From Candidatus Latescibacterota bacterium (GTDB taxonomy: Bacteria; Latescibacterota; UBA2968): DNA of 64,000 bases. Below the pieces are notes generated by a model. The model was not told the origin of the DNA and searched no databases. It saw only the letters and a list, made by a program, of their open reading frames with translations. Each line of letters opens with the position of its first letter. Position 1 is the stretch's first letter. Shown here piece by piece: positions 53,350 through 61,499 of this stretch. The translations under genes and the position numbers were made by a program. The DNA lies in contig JAJEHL010000049.1 of NCBI GenBank assembly GCA_022823725.1, positions 1 through 64,000 of the forward strand, in the 5' to 3' direction.

Positions 53350-53399
53350 GTTCGGTTTCTCCTCGTGATAGGGAACGGGGCGCGATACAGGTCGGTCGT

Positions 53400-53690
53400 T
53401 CAACGCACTTTCTCCAACGCCCTCAAAACCGCCTGAGGTTCGTGGGCTAACAAATGTAGCAACACCCGTGCGGGTCCCTGAGGGGTTCGCTCACCGCGCT
53501 CCCAGCGACGTATCGTACTGAGGCTAACGCCAAACGTAGTTGCAAAGGCTGTTTGCGTCATCCCAACTTGCTCCCGTATGGATTTCACATCCGGGGTGCG
53601 TGGGAAATGCACAACTGCCTCACTTTCCCGGCCTGCCGCATGCTCAATCGCTTCTGTTAATCCTTGTTTGATGCTCTCGAACTGGCTCAT
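53400..53690 (-). CDS. HTH (XRE/NadS-like) antitoxin-type regulator
   Basis: A 96-residue protein. The N-terminal 30 residues are acidic; residues 33-85 are a Cro/CI-type helix-turn-helix with I-R-E-Q-V-G-M-T-Q-T-A-F-A and S-L-S-T-I-R-R-W-E-R-G. The final G-P-A-R-V-L-L-H-L-L segment is the signature of HigA/NadS-type antitoxins. A HigB-like toxin would be expected next to it, but the neighbours are the 45-residue gene and Uma2. Confidence 0.85.
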   Translation of the reverse strand: MSQFESIKQGLTEAIEHAAGRESEAVVHFPRTPDVKSIREQVGMTQTAFATTFGVSLSTIRRWERGERTPQGPARVLLHLLAHEPQAVLRALEKVR

Positions 53691-53767
53691 AAAAAATAAA
53701 ATTCAGATCAAATTAAGGCGACCACTTGCTCGCAGAGGAGCCGAACGACTCGTTGATTAGGACTCGA

Positions 53768-54409
53768 TTAAAGACTGCCCAAACCTTGGCGTTTCATATA
53801 TTCTACTTCATTAAGATGACATTTTTTGTACTTTTTGCCGCTTCCACAAGGGCATAAGTCGTTTCTACCAAGATCAAGCTTGTATATATTGAAAATTTCT
53901 TTTATGTACTCTATTTGTCCTTTTTCCCCATGAGAATACTCGCCCCAAAGATCATTTCTGGCAGCAGTGATGCCAAATTTTTCTGTGTAAGAGAGACGAT
54001 AGAAGAAAGGGATTACCAGTTCTTCAATAAACCATTTAATGCCAAAGTTCCTCTCAGGTGTACATTTTATGCCTAAGCAACAAGCACCATCATATGAGAA
54101 AATGTGCAAGTCGATGATTTTGACTTTACATCTTTGGGCAATTTTACGATACCTTCCTCCGATTTCATATACTTTTGGCCAACCATTAGAGTCTATGGAA
54201 TCTAAACGGATTTCTATTTCGAATACATCTCGAATAAAGGTGTTTCGTTCTCGGTCTTCATCACCATTGCCAGTTATTAGTTTTTTAGATGCCTTGTCAT
54301 AGTAGGCGCAAAAGTCAAGTTCTCCCACTATTTTTTTGGTTTTTACCTCGTATTGTAAGTTAGGGAAATACGATTTTAACCACTGAATTTCCTTGTCATT
54401 GACCTTCAT
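53768..54409 (-). CDS. CBASS E2-like conjugation protein fused to SEC-C zinc motif
   Basis: A 213-residue protein, third gene of the CBASS operon. Residues 1-165 follow the E2 ubiquitin-conjugating pattern of CBASS E2 proteins: F-E-I-E-I-R strand, W-P-K-V-Y-E, D-L-H-I-F-S-Y-D-G-A-C-C-L-G with candidate catalytic Cys110/111 after His102, then I-P-F-F-Y. Residues 181-198 are a SEC-C zinc motif (G-R-N-D-L-C-P-C-G-S-G-K-K-Y-K-K-C-H). No E1-like Cap2 or JAB-like Cap3 is nearby, so this matches the type II-short layout, where an E2 alone modifies the CD-NTase. The SEC-C tail could bind the CD-NTase or RNA. AAGGTG precedes the ATG. Confidence 0.75.
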   Translation of the reverse strand: MKVNDKEIQWLKSYFPNLQYEVKTKKIVGELDFCAYYDKASKKLITGNGDEDRERNTFIRDVFEIEIRLDSIDSNGWPKVYEIGGRYRKIAQRCKVKIIDLHIFSYDGACCLGIKCTPERNFGIKWFIEELVIPFFYRLSYTEKFGITAARNDLWGEYSHGEKGQIEYIKEIFNIYKLDLGRNDLCPCGSGKKYKKCHLNEVEYMKRQGLGSL

Positions 54410-54417
54410 TATTCACA

Positions 54418-55359
54418 TCACCTTGCATAAGGTTTCCGAGGGGCTACTACTGCCGCCACAGAAGCGATATTTTCCTTGAGTTCTCCGAATTTCTCTCCAA
54501 ACAACTCCCTCCATTTTTTGACACTGGTATTGTGTTCAGTGGCGTCAAATGCTTCGTTCACCTTACCGTTGTAAATATCGAACATTTTTCTAAAGTGGCG
54601 GTATTTATCCTGATCCCAGTGTCTGGTAAAGCTTTCGGACGGCAAAACGGGATTACATACTTCCGGCATGTATGGATTGTCTTGCAAGAAATCATTTATT
54701 CGATTTGAAATTGTCTTCAATGCGATTGGGATGTTTTTGAAGTTTTCACTGCCCTCTTCATAATCGTACACTGCGTTACCAATGAGTGTGGTCAAGAGGA
54801 TTGATTTTACCGAGAAGTTCCCTTTATGATCTCGAAGGTATTTCAACAGTCTCGTGACCCTCTTTAAGTTCCCATGTGTAATTCTCGTCTTATCGTTAAA
54901 CCAGTCTCTATAACCAGTTCCATCGGTAATTTCGAACACATTCTCCTTATTGTTGCAAATATATTGATCTGATCCGTATGTAATGCACGGAACGATATCT
55001 AAGTGAAAATCTCCCACGTAATCTATATATACACATCTGGTTTTTCTGTGTACTTTGTCCTTGTAGTTTTTGTTTTTTTTAAGACATTTGTAAAGTTTCT
55101 TGATATAATCTTTCGGTTTTTTATCTGGGTCGTATTTCATGAAAAGTAAAATGTCAGCGTCATATTCATGATTGTTGACAGGTTTGATAATTGTCCGCAA
55201 GGCATACGACCCCTGTCGCTTAGTCTTTTTGTATGATTTCAGGTTTTTGCTCAGGAACTCGCTTACAGCTGATACACTATCATTTAACCTTTTAAGTCGT
55301 GTTTCGTTGAGATTTACCTCATTGTCGAGAAAATCTTCGAAATATTGTACATGCTTCAT
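54418..55359 (-). CDS. CBASS CD-NTase (cyclic oligonucleotide synthase)
   Basis: A 313-residue nucleotidyltransferase of the SMODS/CD-NTase family. Catalytic motifs are G-S at 50-51, D67 and D69 in Y-D-A-D-I, and the third Asp at 121 in F-H-L-D-I-V-P. The helical C-terminal half is typical, and the last residues A-P-R-K-P-Y-A-R may be the site used by the E2-like protein. It makes a cyclic di- or trinucleotide on phage infection, which activates the patatin effector. The product cannot be told from motifs. It lies between effector and E2 genes. Confidence 0.9.
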   Translation of the reverse strand: MKHVQYFEDFLDNEVNLNETRLKRLNDSVSAVSEFLSKNLKSYKKTKRQGSYALRTIIKPVNNHEYDADILLFMKYDPDKKPKDYIKKLYKCLKKNKNYKDKVHRKTRCVYIDYVGDFHLDIVPCITYGSDQYICNNKENVFEITDGTGYRDWFNDKTRITHGNLKRVTRLLKYLRDHKGNFSVKSILLTTLIGNAVYDYEEGSENFKNIPIALKTISNRINDFLQDNPYMPEVCNPVLPSESFTRHWDQDKYRHFRKMFDIYNGKVNEAFDATEHNTSVKKWRELFGEKFGELKENIASVAAVVAPRKPYAR

Positions 55360-55426
55360 TTTTGTACTCTCCTTCTGAATTGTGAAGATGAATAATGAAT
55401 CCTTGGCGGTCGTTCTCTATACTTCG

Positions 55427-56386
55427 TTAAAGTGCGAGGAACTCTTTAATTTTATGACCCTTATGTGTAAAATCCTGATCAGCCTCTCTTGTCCAGTCAG
55501 ATAATTTACGTGGATCATCCATCGAAAGAGGTTTGTCCGATACGAAATTGATACGCAGCAGTTGCTCTGATTCGCTCTGATCTTTCGTCTGAAAAAGCAG
55601 ATTTAACATATTGTGCGAACTTTCGGCTTGAAGATTGAGGATCAAATTAATAAACTTCTGTCGTCCCCAACGGGTTGCTATTCCCCACCCGAAAAATGTA
55701 TTGCGAAACCATCCGGCGGTGCTCCCATAGCAGGTTTCACTTTTGCCCGTCCCAATTGAAAGGATTCTGAGGTCACATAGATCAACACCGAGGCGACGTT
55801 TCGCATCAATTGCAGCAACAAAAGCAGGGTTATTTGCCCACAAGCCACCATCAGTCAGGGGATAATGACCCACTACATAAGGATCAAAATATGTAGGTGC
55901 TGAACAAGAGGCCATCACGGCATCGGCTACAGGGACTTTGGGGTCTCGATGGAACTCAGGATCATACGCTGATTTGAAAACATGAACGCGACCATCCCCA
56001 ATATCAACTGATGGAATGATAAGAGGCACTGGTATATCCTTCAGTTGGGTGTCTCCAAACACTTCATGCAGACAAGATCTCAACTTCTTTCTACTATAAC
56101 GGCTGGCAATGAGGCTCGAAAAATCCCCTATATCAAGTCTGGCAAACCATCGCTTTCTAAAAATTGATTGACCGTGTTCAGCATAGAGATTGTATAGCGA
56201 ACTTGCTGACCGTCCATGAGCCAATCCTGCCGCTATGATGGCCCCCGTGCTTGTACCGGCAAACAAGTTGAACTGCGCCAGCCAATCAATGTCCCATTCG
56301 TCCTCCATGCGCTTGAGAAGATAGGCTGAGTATGCGCCTCTGAAGCCACCTCCGTCAATGGAGAGAATATAGAATTTGTTACTCAA
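55427..56386 (-). CDS. capV: CBASS patatin-like phospholipase effector (CapV-like)
   Basis: A 319-residue patatin. Oxyanion motif D-G-G-G-F-R-G at 11-17, nucleophile G-T-S-T-G at 44-48 (Ser46) and catalytic D-G-G-L-W-A-N-N-P near 190. Cyclic-nucleotide-activated CapV enzymes of this kind degrade the inner membrane and kill the infected cell. The TTG at 56386 is chosen as start because AAGGA precedes it by about 8 bases; a longer frame begins at 56425. It heads the CBASS operon, about 54 bases from the predicted transcription start. Confidence 0.88.
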   Translation of the reverse strand: MSNKFYILSIDGGGFRGAYSAYLLKRMEDEWDIDWLAQFNLFAGTSTGAIIAAGLAHGRSASSLYNLYAEHGQSIFRKRWFARLDIGDFSSLIASRYSRKKLRSCLHEVFGDTQLKDIPVPLIIPSVDIGDGRVHVFKSAYDPEFHRDPKVPVADAVMASCSAPTYFDPYVVGHYPLTDGGLWANNPAFVAAIDAKRRLGVDLCDLRILSIGTGKSETCYGSTAGWFRNTFFGWGIATRWGRQKFINLILNLQAESSHNMLNLLFQTKDQSESEQLLRINFVSDKPLSMDDPRKLSDWTREADQDFTHKGHKIKEFLAL

Positions 56387-56446
56387 TTTAAGATTCCTTA
56401 TAGAGACAACCAAGAGGGACCGCAACTATAAGCACTTAACTCACCA

Positions 56447-56475
56447 AAATTACTGAAGGCCCTACTTAATGTCAA
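56447..56475 (-). promoter_or_regulatory. Promoter of the CBASS operon
   Basis: On the minus strand TTGACA (56475-56470) is followed after 17 bases by TAATTT (56452-56447). Predicted start is near 56440. The divergent XRE promoter lies about 95 bases away, so one regulator could cover both. Confidence 0.6.
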
Positions 56476-56567
56476 CAAAAAAAAGCTATATATGCTTTGC
56501 ATTAAAAACTATTTGTGAGTAATTTTTCCCGAGTAGGAATATCGCGAGCACCCTGTTGCTTTTTATT

Positions 56568-56603
56568 GCTTGACATTTTTGATCAAGCCTTTATATTTTA
56601 TAT
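56568..56603 (+). promoter_or_regulatory. Promoter and operator of the XRE/ImmA pair, leaderless
   Basis: TTGACA (56570-56575) and TATATT (56592-56597) are 16 bases apart. The expected start site falls on or next to the ATG at 56604, so the mRNA would be leaderless, in agreement with the absent SD. The inverted repeat GCTTGA / TCAAGC (56568-56588) spans the -35 box and is a plausible autorepressor site. Confidence 0.6.
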
Positions 56604-56987
56604 ATGCGACGGATACCTGACTCAGAGAGGCTTTACGAATTTGTAGGCCAGAAGGTGGAACGGCAGCGGCGCGAGGCGAGCCTCACGCAGACCCAACTCG
56701 CGCAGCGTTGTGGCCTTGCACGAGGCTCAATTGCCAATATTGAAATCGGCAATCAACGACCGACGCTTCACACGCTGTGGTCAATTGCCGATGCGCTTGG
56801 AGTTGATATGCGCTCATTTTTGCCTTCGCGAGATGAATTTCTAAAAAGCGAGACAGGCACCGCAAGTCCCAAAATCACAGGCAGGCTGAAGAAAGCAGCA
56901 GGAGATAGCGAGAATCAGGTAGCGTCCTTTATCGCCAGCAGCCGCGAGAAAGTCAGTCCAGATGTCGTCTATAGAACGAAAAGCTAA
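56604..56987 (+). CDS. XRE-family transcriptional regulator
   Basis: A 127-residue protein with a Cro/CI helix-turn-helix at 15-70 (L-T-Q-T-Q-L-A-Q-R-C-G-L-A-R-G-S-I-A-N-I-E) and an unstructured polar tail. It overlaps the ImmA/IrrE protease gene by 26 bases, the usual arrangement in which the protease cleaves the repressor after DNA damage or infection. It stands divergent to the CBASS operon. Control of CBASS by such a pair has precedent in CapH/CapP modules, where an XRE-type repressor and its protease govern a CBASS operon. Confidence 0.85.
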   Translation: MRRIPDSERLYEFVGQKVERQRREASLTQTQLAQRCGLARGSIANIEIGNQRPTLHTLWSIADALGVDMRSFLPSRDEFLKSETGTASPKITGRLKKAAGDSENQVASFIASSREKVSPDVVYRTKS

Positions 56988-57465
56988 GCAGCTACTCGCA
57001 GAAGCGGAAATATACGCCCCTCCAGTTTCAGTAGAGCAAGTCGCTAATTCTTTGGGCATAAAGATCGAATTGGCAGATCTTGGAGAAGATTGCTCGGGGG
57101 TGCTCGTTCGCAATGGGAATCGCGCTGTCATTGGTGTCAACTGGGGACACCATCCCAACCGACAGCGTTTTAGCATCGCGCATGAGATCGGTCATTTTAT
57201 GCTTCACGAAGGCGATACTTATATTGACAAGGGGTATCGCGTACAATTCCGAGATCTCGAATCGGGTTCTGGTACCAAAGGGGAAGAGATGGATGCCAAT
57301 GCGTTTGCGGCAGCTCTCCTCATGCCTGCTGAATGGGTCAAGGAAGCCTTCTATCAGCAACCCTTTGAGCTAACCGAGGATGACGTCTTGCAGATGCTCG
57401 CCCAAAAATTCCAGGTGAGCACCCAGGCGATGAGCTACCGTCTTATGAGGCTACGGCTACTCTGA
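56962..57465 (+). CDS. ImmA/IrrE family metallopeptidase
   Basis: A 167-residue peptidase. Zinc motif H-E-I-G-H at 74-78, and the later E-M-D-A-N-A-F-A-A-A-L-L-M-P segment supplies the third ligand Glu and the family signature. Predicted to cleave the XRE repressor encoded just upstream and thereby derepress target genes. The overlapping genes are surely co-translated. Its resemblance to CapP of CBASS is one of context and family only. Confidence 0.88.
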   Translation: MSSIERKAKQLLAEAEIYAPPVSVEQVANSLGIKIELADLGEDCSGVLVRNGNRAVIGVNWGHHPNRQRFSIAHEIGHFMLHEGDTYIDKGYRVQFRDLESGSGTKGEEMDANAFAAALLMPAEWVKEAFYQQPFELTEDDVLQMLAQKFQVSTQAMSYRLMRLRLL

Positions 57466-57601
57466 CTTGACCATTGCACCCATCCCGTTCAATCCCGCTC
57501 ACATGTATGTATCTATAGCGGCTAATTCTTGGAATCCACTTACTTGCCTGCGTGTACGTGCAAGCAGGCTATTAGGGCTTACAATGCGTTAGTGAATACT
57601 T

Positions 57602-58027
57602 ATGGCAGAAGAAGTAAACAACCTGGTGCCTGAAGATCCTGGAGAAGGCTCTCGCCAGAGACACCAAAGACAACAGAAAGAGCGTCATCGTCAGGCACTT
57701 CAAGGGATTACGCGGGAACTGTCTGATGAGGATTTTGCGAGTCCGGTGGTGCAGAAGTTCTTGCTTGATGAGATAGAGCGGCTGGATATTGAGAACCATG
57801 AACTCAATAAATATCGGGATCAATTCCATGTAGAAAATAAAAAGGTTGCCGTTCTCGAAGAGAAGATCAAAACGAACATCGCTTTTGAAGTCATCTCAAT
57901 AGCATGCCTTACCATCGGAGCTGCCGCTGTCGGGTACGCGCCTGCACAACCAGACAATGGGATCATCTTGGCATTAGGAATAATATTGATTCTCGGCGGT
58001 ATTGCCGCTAAAGTGAGAAGGTGGTGA
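57602..58027 (+). CDS. Hypothetical membrane protein with coiled coil
   Basis: A 141-residue protein. Residues 1-45 are highly charged, 45-95 contain a heptad-like helix (D-E-I-E-R-L-D-I-E-N-H-E-L-N-K-Y), and 97-138 hold two hydrophobic segments with a short turn, ending in K-V-R-R-W. It is followed after four bases by the next gene, so the two form an operon. No family recognised. A membrane-anchored coiled coil is a common effector or adaptor form, which makes it interesting in this location. Confidence 0.65.
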   Translation: MAEEVNNLVPEDPGEGSRQRHQRQQKERHRQALQGITRELSDEDFASPVVQKFLLDEIERLDIENHELNKYRDQFHVENKKVAVLEEKIKTNIAFEVISIACLTIGAAAVGYAPAQPDNGIILALGIILILGGIAAKVRRW

Positions 58028-58031
58028 AGTC

Positions 58032-58406
58032 ATGAGACTGGCTATTCTTTCCGTAGAAAATAAGGGGGATCTGAAAAAGGAACGCCTAATCCTTAATGTG
58101 CGTGCCAATACAGATATTGGTGAATATATATTGCTCCAAACGGTTTACGACAGCGGCTTAACCACGCATGCGTACAACACCTATTGGTTTCCCGATAAAA
58201 GAGTAAAAACGGGTGACATCGTAGTGGTTTACACAAAAGATGGTCGCGAAAACGAGATAGAAGAAAATGGGCATAGGATCCATTTTTTATACTGGGGACT
58301 TTCTATGCCCATTTGGTCGGAGGAAGGTCGTGCGCCGGTTCTTCTCCATGCTCCTGAATGGACGAGTAAGAGTCCAGAAGAGCTCGCCAATACAGGCACG
58401 GGTTGA
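58032..58406 (+). CDS. Hypothetical protein, partner of the membrane coiled-coil protein
   Basis: A 124-residue soluble protein of mostly beta-strand pattern (R-L-A-I-L-S-V-E-N-K, G-D-I-V-V-V-Y-T-K-D-G, H-F-L-Y-W-G-L). No known family recognised. It ends before a perfect convergent hairpin. Tight coupling with the membrane gene suggests a two-component system of unknown purpose. Confidence 0.65.
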   Translation: MRLAILSVENKGDLKKERLILNVRANTDIGEYILLQTVYDSGLTTHAYNTYWFPDKRVKTGDIVVVYTKDGRENEIEENGHRIHFLYWGLSMPIWSEEGRAPVLLHAPEWTSKSPEELANTGTG

Positions 58407-58476
58407 TCTTCTCAATTTTGTGGGATCAGAACGACTGTTTCTTGTCCCTATAGTAATCCCGAGTAACTTGATTTGA

Positions 58477-58508
58477 AATGGGGTCGCTCTGCAGAGAGCG
58501 ACCCCATT
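58477..58508. terminator. Bidirectional terminator hairpin
   Basis: Perfect 14-base arms AATGGGGTCGCTCT and AGAGCGACCCCATT with loop GCAG, placed between the convergent genes ending at 58406 and 58562. U-tracts are weak on both sides. Confidence 0.65.
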
Positions 58509-58561
58509 GAAATTTATCCAAAGCAAACATCTACTCAAACCCGAATTCAAAGCCTTTCTGT

Positions 58562-61366
58562 TCAGCCCAAAAACGCCACTGCAGGACGGTTAGAGACGGT
58601 AGGTTCAAGTGTGATTCGTTTGCGCCAGTCCGCAATTTTCATTCCATCCATGTGAAGGACCTGCGCGGCGGCTTCGTCGATGCGGGCGCGGACAGGACAG
58701 GTGTCCATCTCTTTCCAGGGCTTGAGCACTTGCTGGTGGGTTTTAGCGAAAACATCAATGAGCGGGGAGACATCGACAGTGCGCGGATTGGGGATGAGCA
58801 ATTTGCGTAGCAGATCCAAAGAATATGCTGGATATGTCAATTTTTTGGACCTGGCATGAAGCATCGTCAGTATCCCTGGCGTCGAGTTCCACCACGCACA
58901 CAGGGCCTGATCAAAGTGAGGTGTTGTTGATAGTGAGGTGACAGGCACCCAGGCAGAGCCAAGCACTGGCTCCTCTGTATAGCATGCTGCTGTTCGCACG
59001 GCGTATGTATAAAGCCGGTTAGAGATAACCAGTCGGCTGGCTTTCTCTACCAAACTCCGTGCATATTTCTCTCTACCTCGCTTCGGTGTTGCTACCACAT
59101 CAGGCTCTGCTGCCATCGTCGTACGGACATCTGTCTGGTGATCCCAAAGAACTGGTGTTTTCCATGGTGTATCTGACTGTGAGTTACGAGAAAAAGCGTC
59201 TCGAATCCGCTGACCAGCGGGTTCAATTTTACAAGCATTACCAGCAAGGCTTAAACGGGTACCATTCAAAGCGGCAAGGTCATAATATGCCTCAGCAAGT
59301 GCTTCATCATAAAACAACGCGGCTTGCCAATCACCATCTCGCATTCGCTCCCATCGCCATTCACATTCTCTACCCCACGCGCCAGAAATTTTGCCTTGAT
59401 TGATCATATCTGCCAACAACATCGCCTCATGAGCATCCCCAGGCATGCGGCCTAAAGAAATAAATCGGGTAGGGGGTTTTGGGGCATCAGACCGACGCGC
59501 AATAAATAGGGATTCATGGATATCTGTGTTCTCAGAAAAATTTATACGATACGGATCATGGCTGGTAATAATGGTCTCAATCTGAAATCGATCCGCAAGA
59601 AACATGCGTTCCTGTTTTCCGGATGCATTAGTCAAAGCCGTTGTCGGAAGAACCTTGGCGAGCACACCTGTTTCCTTTTTTATCAATATATCTGCCAGCG
59701 GCGTAAAAAAACTGCTCGCATTGGTGTGATCAATAGCTTCACCTGGTGAGGATACGCCTAACGTTCCTTGCCGTTTGCGAACAAAATTAGCAACCTCTTT
59801 TTCTCGATCCTGAATACGCTTACGATCCCTCGCGGTATATTGCCTATTGCGTATATCGTTGCGGGTAAACGGCGGGTTCATGATTACCACATCAAATATA
59901 CCGACGTAAGAATCCCCATCGACATCCCCAGGTTGTGCGCGTTCTGCTTCGAGGTTTTCCAGTCTCGGCAGTGGCGAAATAAACTGTGTGAGATTGGGTA
60001 TGCCGTCATCCCTTGCTGTTGCAAGCAACTCCAATGACCCAATGTGCGTTTTGCCACTGGCTTGAGGACCATGGCGCATGGTGAACAAATTCATCTTGGT
60101 ATAATCCACCCGCGGATTGCCCAGTGTCAAATTGCAGGCCGCCAACTGTATGCCATGCCTGTTTATGTCCAATCCGTGGAGCACATCTTCTACCATAAAT
60201 AGGTGCAAAAAATCGGCATCCTGGCCCGCAGCATTGATATACCTATCGCGGATGGTGTGCATCGCAGCCATCAGCAATGTGCCTGTTCCGCACGCCGGGT
60301 CAACCACTTTCAGTTTTCCCAGACCTTCCTCATCTGACCAGTCCGTAAAATTTTCTGTCAGAGCCAGTCGCGCCAGCAATAAGGCTGAGACATTATTCGT
60401 ATAAAACGAGCCATCATACCTTGCCGATTCCAACAGGCGATGATACAGTGGCCCTGCATGATCAAAACGCAGTACAGCCAAATCATCTGCATGGGCAAGG
60501 GCGTATTTGACCAGCAAACGGACGGCATGAACAGCACCCATACGCACATTGTGATCAACTGCTCTGAAAGTTTCCAAAACCGATACCGCAGGATCAAATA
60601 CAGGATGATAGTCTATCTTTAATATGGCTTTCCAAGCATCTATTATCGCCCGCAAAAATGTATCGTCACTGCGATCCATACACGCTCGCAACGTAGGCAC
60701 GTCCAAAAGGTTATCCACCACACGCAACCGATGGTGAAGCAAAGCCGCGTTGGAGACCATCAATGCGGCAATCAATACCGCAGCGCGTTTATCTTTTGCC
60801 GTCTTAGAAGGCAATGCCAATGCTTTGGCGAGCAAGGGAGGCAATTTTTCTGCCTGAGCAGGGCTGAAGAGCGTTCTATCAGACATCGAGTCTGCCGCCT
60901 GGCGAACCGAATACTCAATCGCATCCGCGACATTACTTTGTGGAAGATCATTTTGGAATAAAACGCTGGCAAATTCCTGCACAGAACCTTCACGCCATGT
61001 TGGTGCCTTACCTACGCGGGTCACAGGTGCAAACCATAGCTGCTGCGTATTTGCCATGCCTGTTTCCAGTTGTGACAGAGAGGCGAGACCCTTGAGATCA
61101 TTGGGATAACACACCGCAAATGCCATCGCAGTGGGCCGACTCTCCAAACGCTGACGAACTTGTTTGGCGGCTTCTCTCTTCTTTCCCGCAGACGTTCCAA
61201 TTTTGGCTTCAATAACCACTTCTGTATTGCGGGTATTCTCATGCCGCACCGTAATATCAATCGCCTCTGGACCTTCGCGCTGTTCAGGGGCAGCCTCGAT
61301 ACTGTCATATTTGGACAGCATTGAAGCCACAACAGTGTTCAGTACTTCTTCTCGTGTATTTGCCAT
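58562..61366 (-). CDS. Single-chain restriction-modification enzyme (nuclease plus N6-adenine methyltransferase)
   Basis: A 934-residue protein with the layout of type IIG-like enzymes. Residues 30-60 hold a PD-(D/E)XK-type motif, with D37 and E53-A-K55 in V-V-I-E-A-K-I-G. The middle is an N6-adenine methyltransferase with motif I V-D-P-A-C-G-T-G-T near 357 and motif IV N-P-P-F near 495. The remaining C-terminal part probably contains target recognition. SD AGGAGAAGGA is very strong. No separate specificity or nuclease gene is adjacent. A dyad lies 43-96 bases upstream. Confidence 0.82.
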   Translation of the reverse strand: MANTREEVLNTVVASMLSKYDSIEAAPEQREGPEAIDITVRHENTRNTEVVIEAKIGTSAGKKREAAKQVRQRLESRPTAMAFAVCYPNDLKGLASLSQLETGMANTQQLWFAPVTRVGKAPTWREGSVQEFASVLFQNDLPQSNVADAIEYSVRQAADSMSDRTLFSPAQAEKLPPLLAKALALPSKTAKDKRAAVLIAALMVSNAALLHHRLRVVDNLLDVPTLRACMDRSDDTFLRAIIDAWKAILKIDYHPVFDPAVSVLETFRAVDHNVRMGAVHAVRLLVKYALAHADDLAVLRFDHAGPLYHRLLESARYDGSFYTNNVSALLLARLALTENFTDWSDEEGLGKLKVVDPACGTGTLLMAAMHTIRDRYINAAGQDADFLHLFMVEDVLHGLDINRHGIQLAACNLTLGNPRVDYTKMNLFTMRHGPQASGKTHIGSLELLATARDDGIPNLTQFISPLPRLENLEAERAQPGDVDGDSYVGIFDVVIMNPPFTRNDIRNRQYTARDRKRIQDREKEVANFVRKRQGTLGVSSPGEAIDHTNASSFFTPLADILIKKETGVLAKVLPTTALTNASGKQERMFLADRFQIETIITSHDPYRINFSENTDIHESLFIARRSDAPKPPTRFISLGRMPGDAHEAMLLADMINQGKISGAWGRECEWRWERMRDGDWQAALFYDEALAEAYYDLAALNGTRLSLAGNACKIEPAGQRIRDAFSRNSQSDTPWKTPVLWDHQTDVRTTMAAEPDVVATPKRGREKYARSLVEKASRLVISNRLYTYAVRTAACYTEEPVLGSAWVPVTSLSTTPHFDQALCAWWNSTPGILTMLHARSKKLTYPAYSLDLLRKLLIPNPRTVDVSPLIDVFAKTHQQVLKPWKEMDTCPVRARIDEAAAQVLHMDGMKIADWRKRITLEPTVSNRPAVAFLG

Positions 61367-61408
61367 TCCTTCTCCTAAAAAAGAAAAGGTGATGCCCTCA
61401 TAGGTGCC

Positions 61409-61462
61409 TGATAATACCCCGGATTTTCCTTTTAGCTACTTTCTCATCTGGGGGCATTATCA
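61409..61462. promoter_or_regulatory. Imperfect dyad upstream of the restriction-modification gene
   Basis: TGATAATACCCCGG and CCAGGGGGCATTATCA-type arms (one mismatch in the inner pairs) flank about 25 bases. It may be a terminator of the TonB receptor transcript or an operator for the restriction gene. No U-tract follows. Confidence 0.35.
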
Positions 61463-61499
61463 AATATGATATACAACACAAACACCCCTTTTCACGCAA

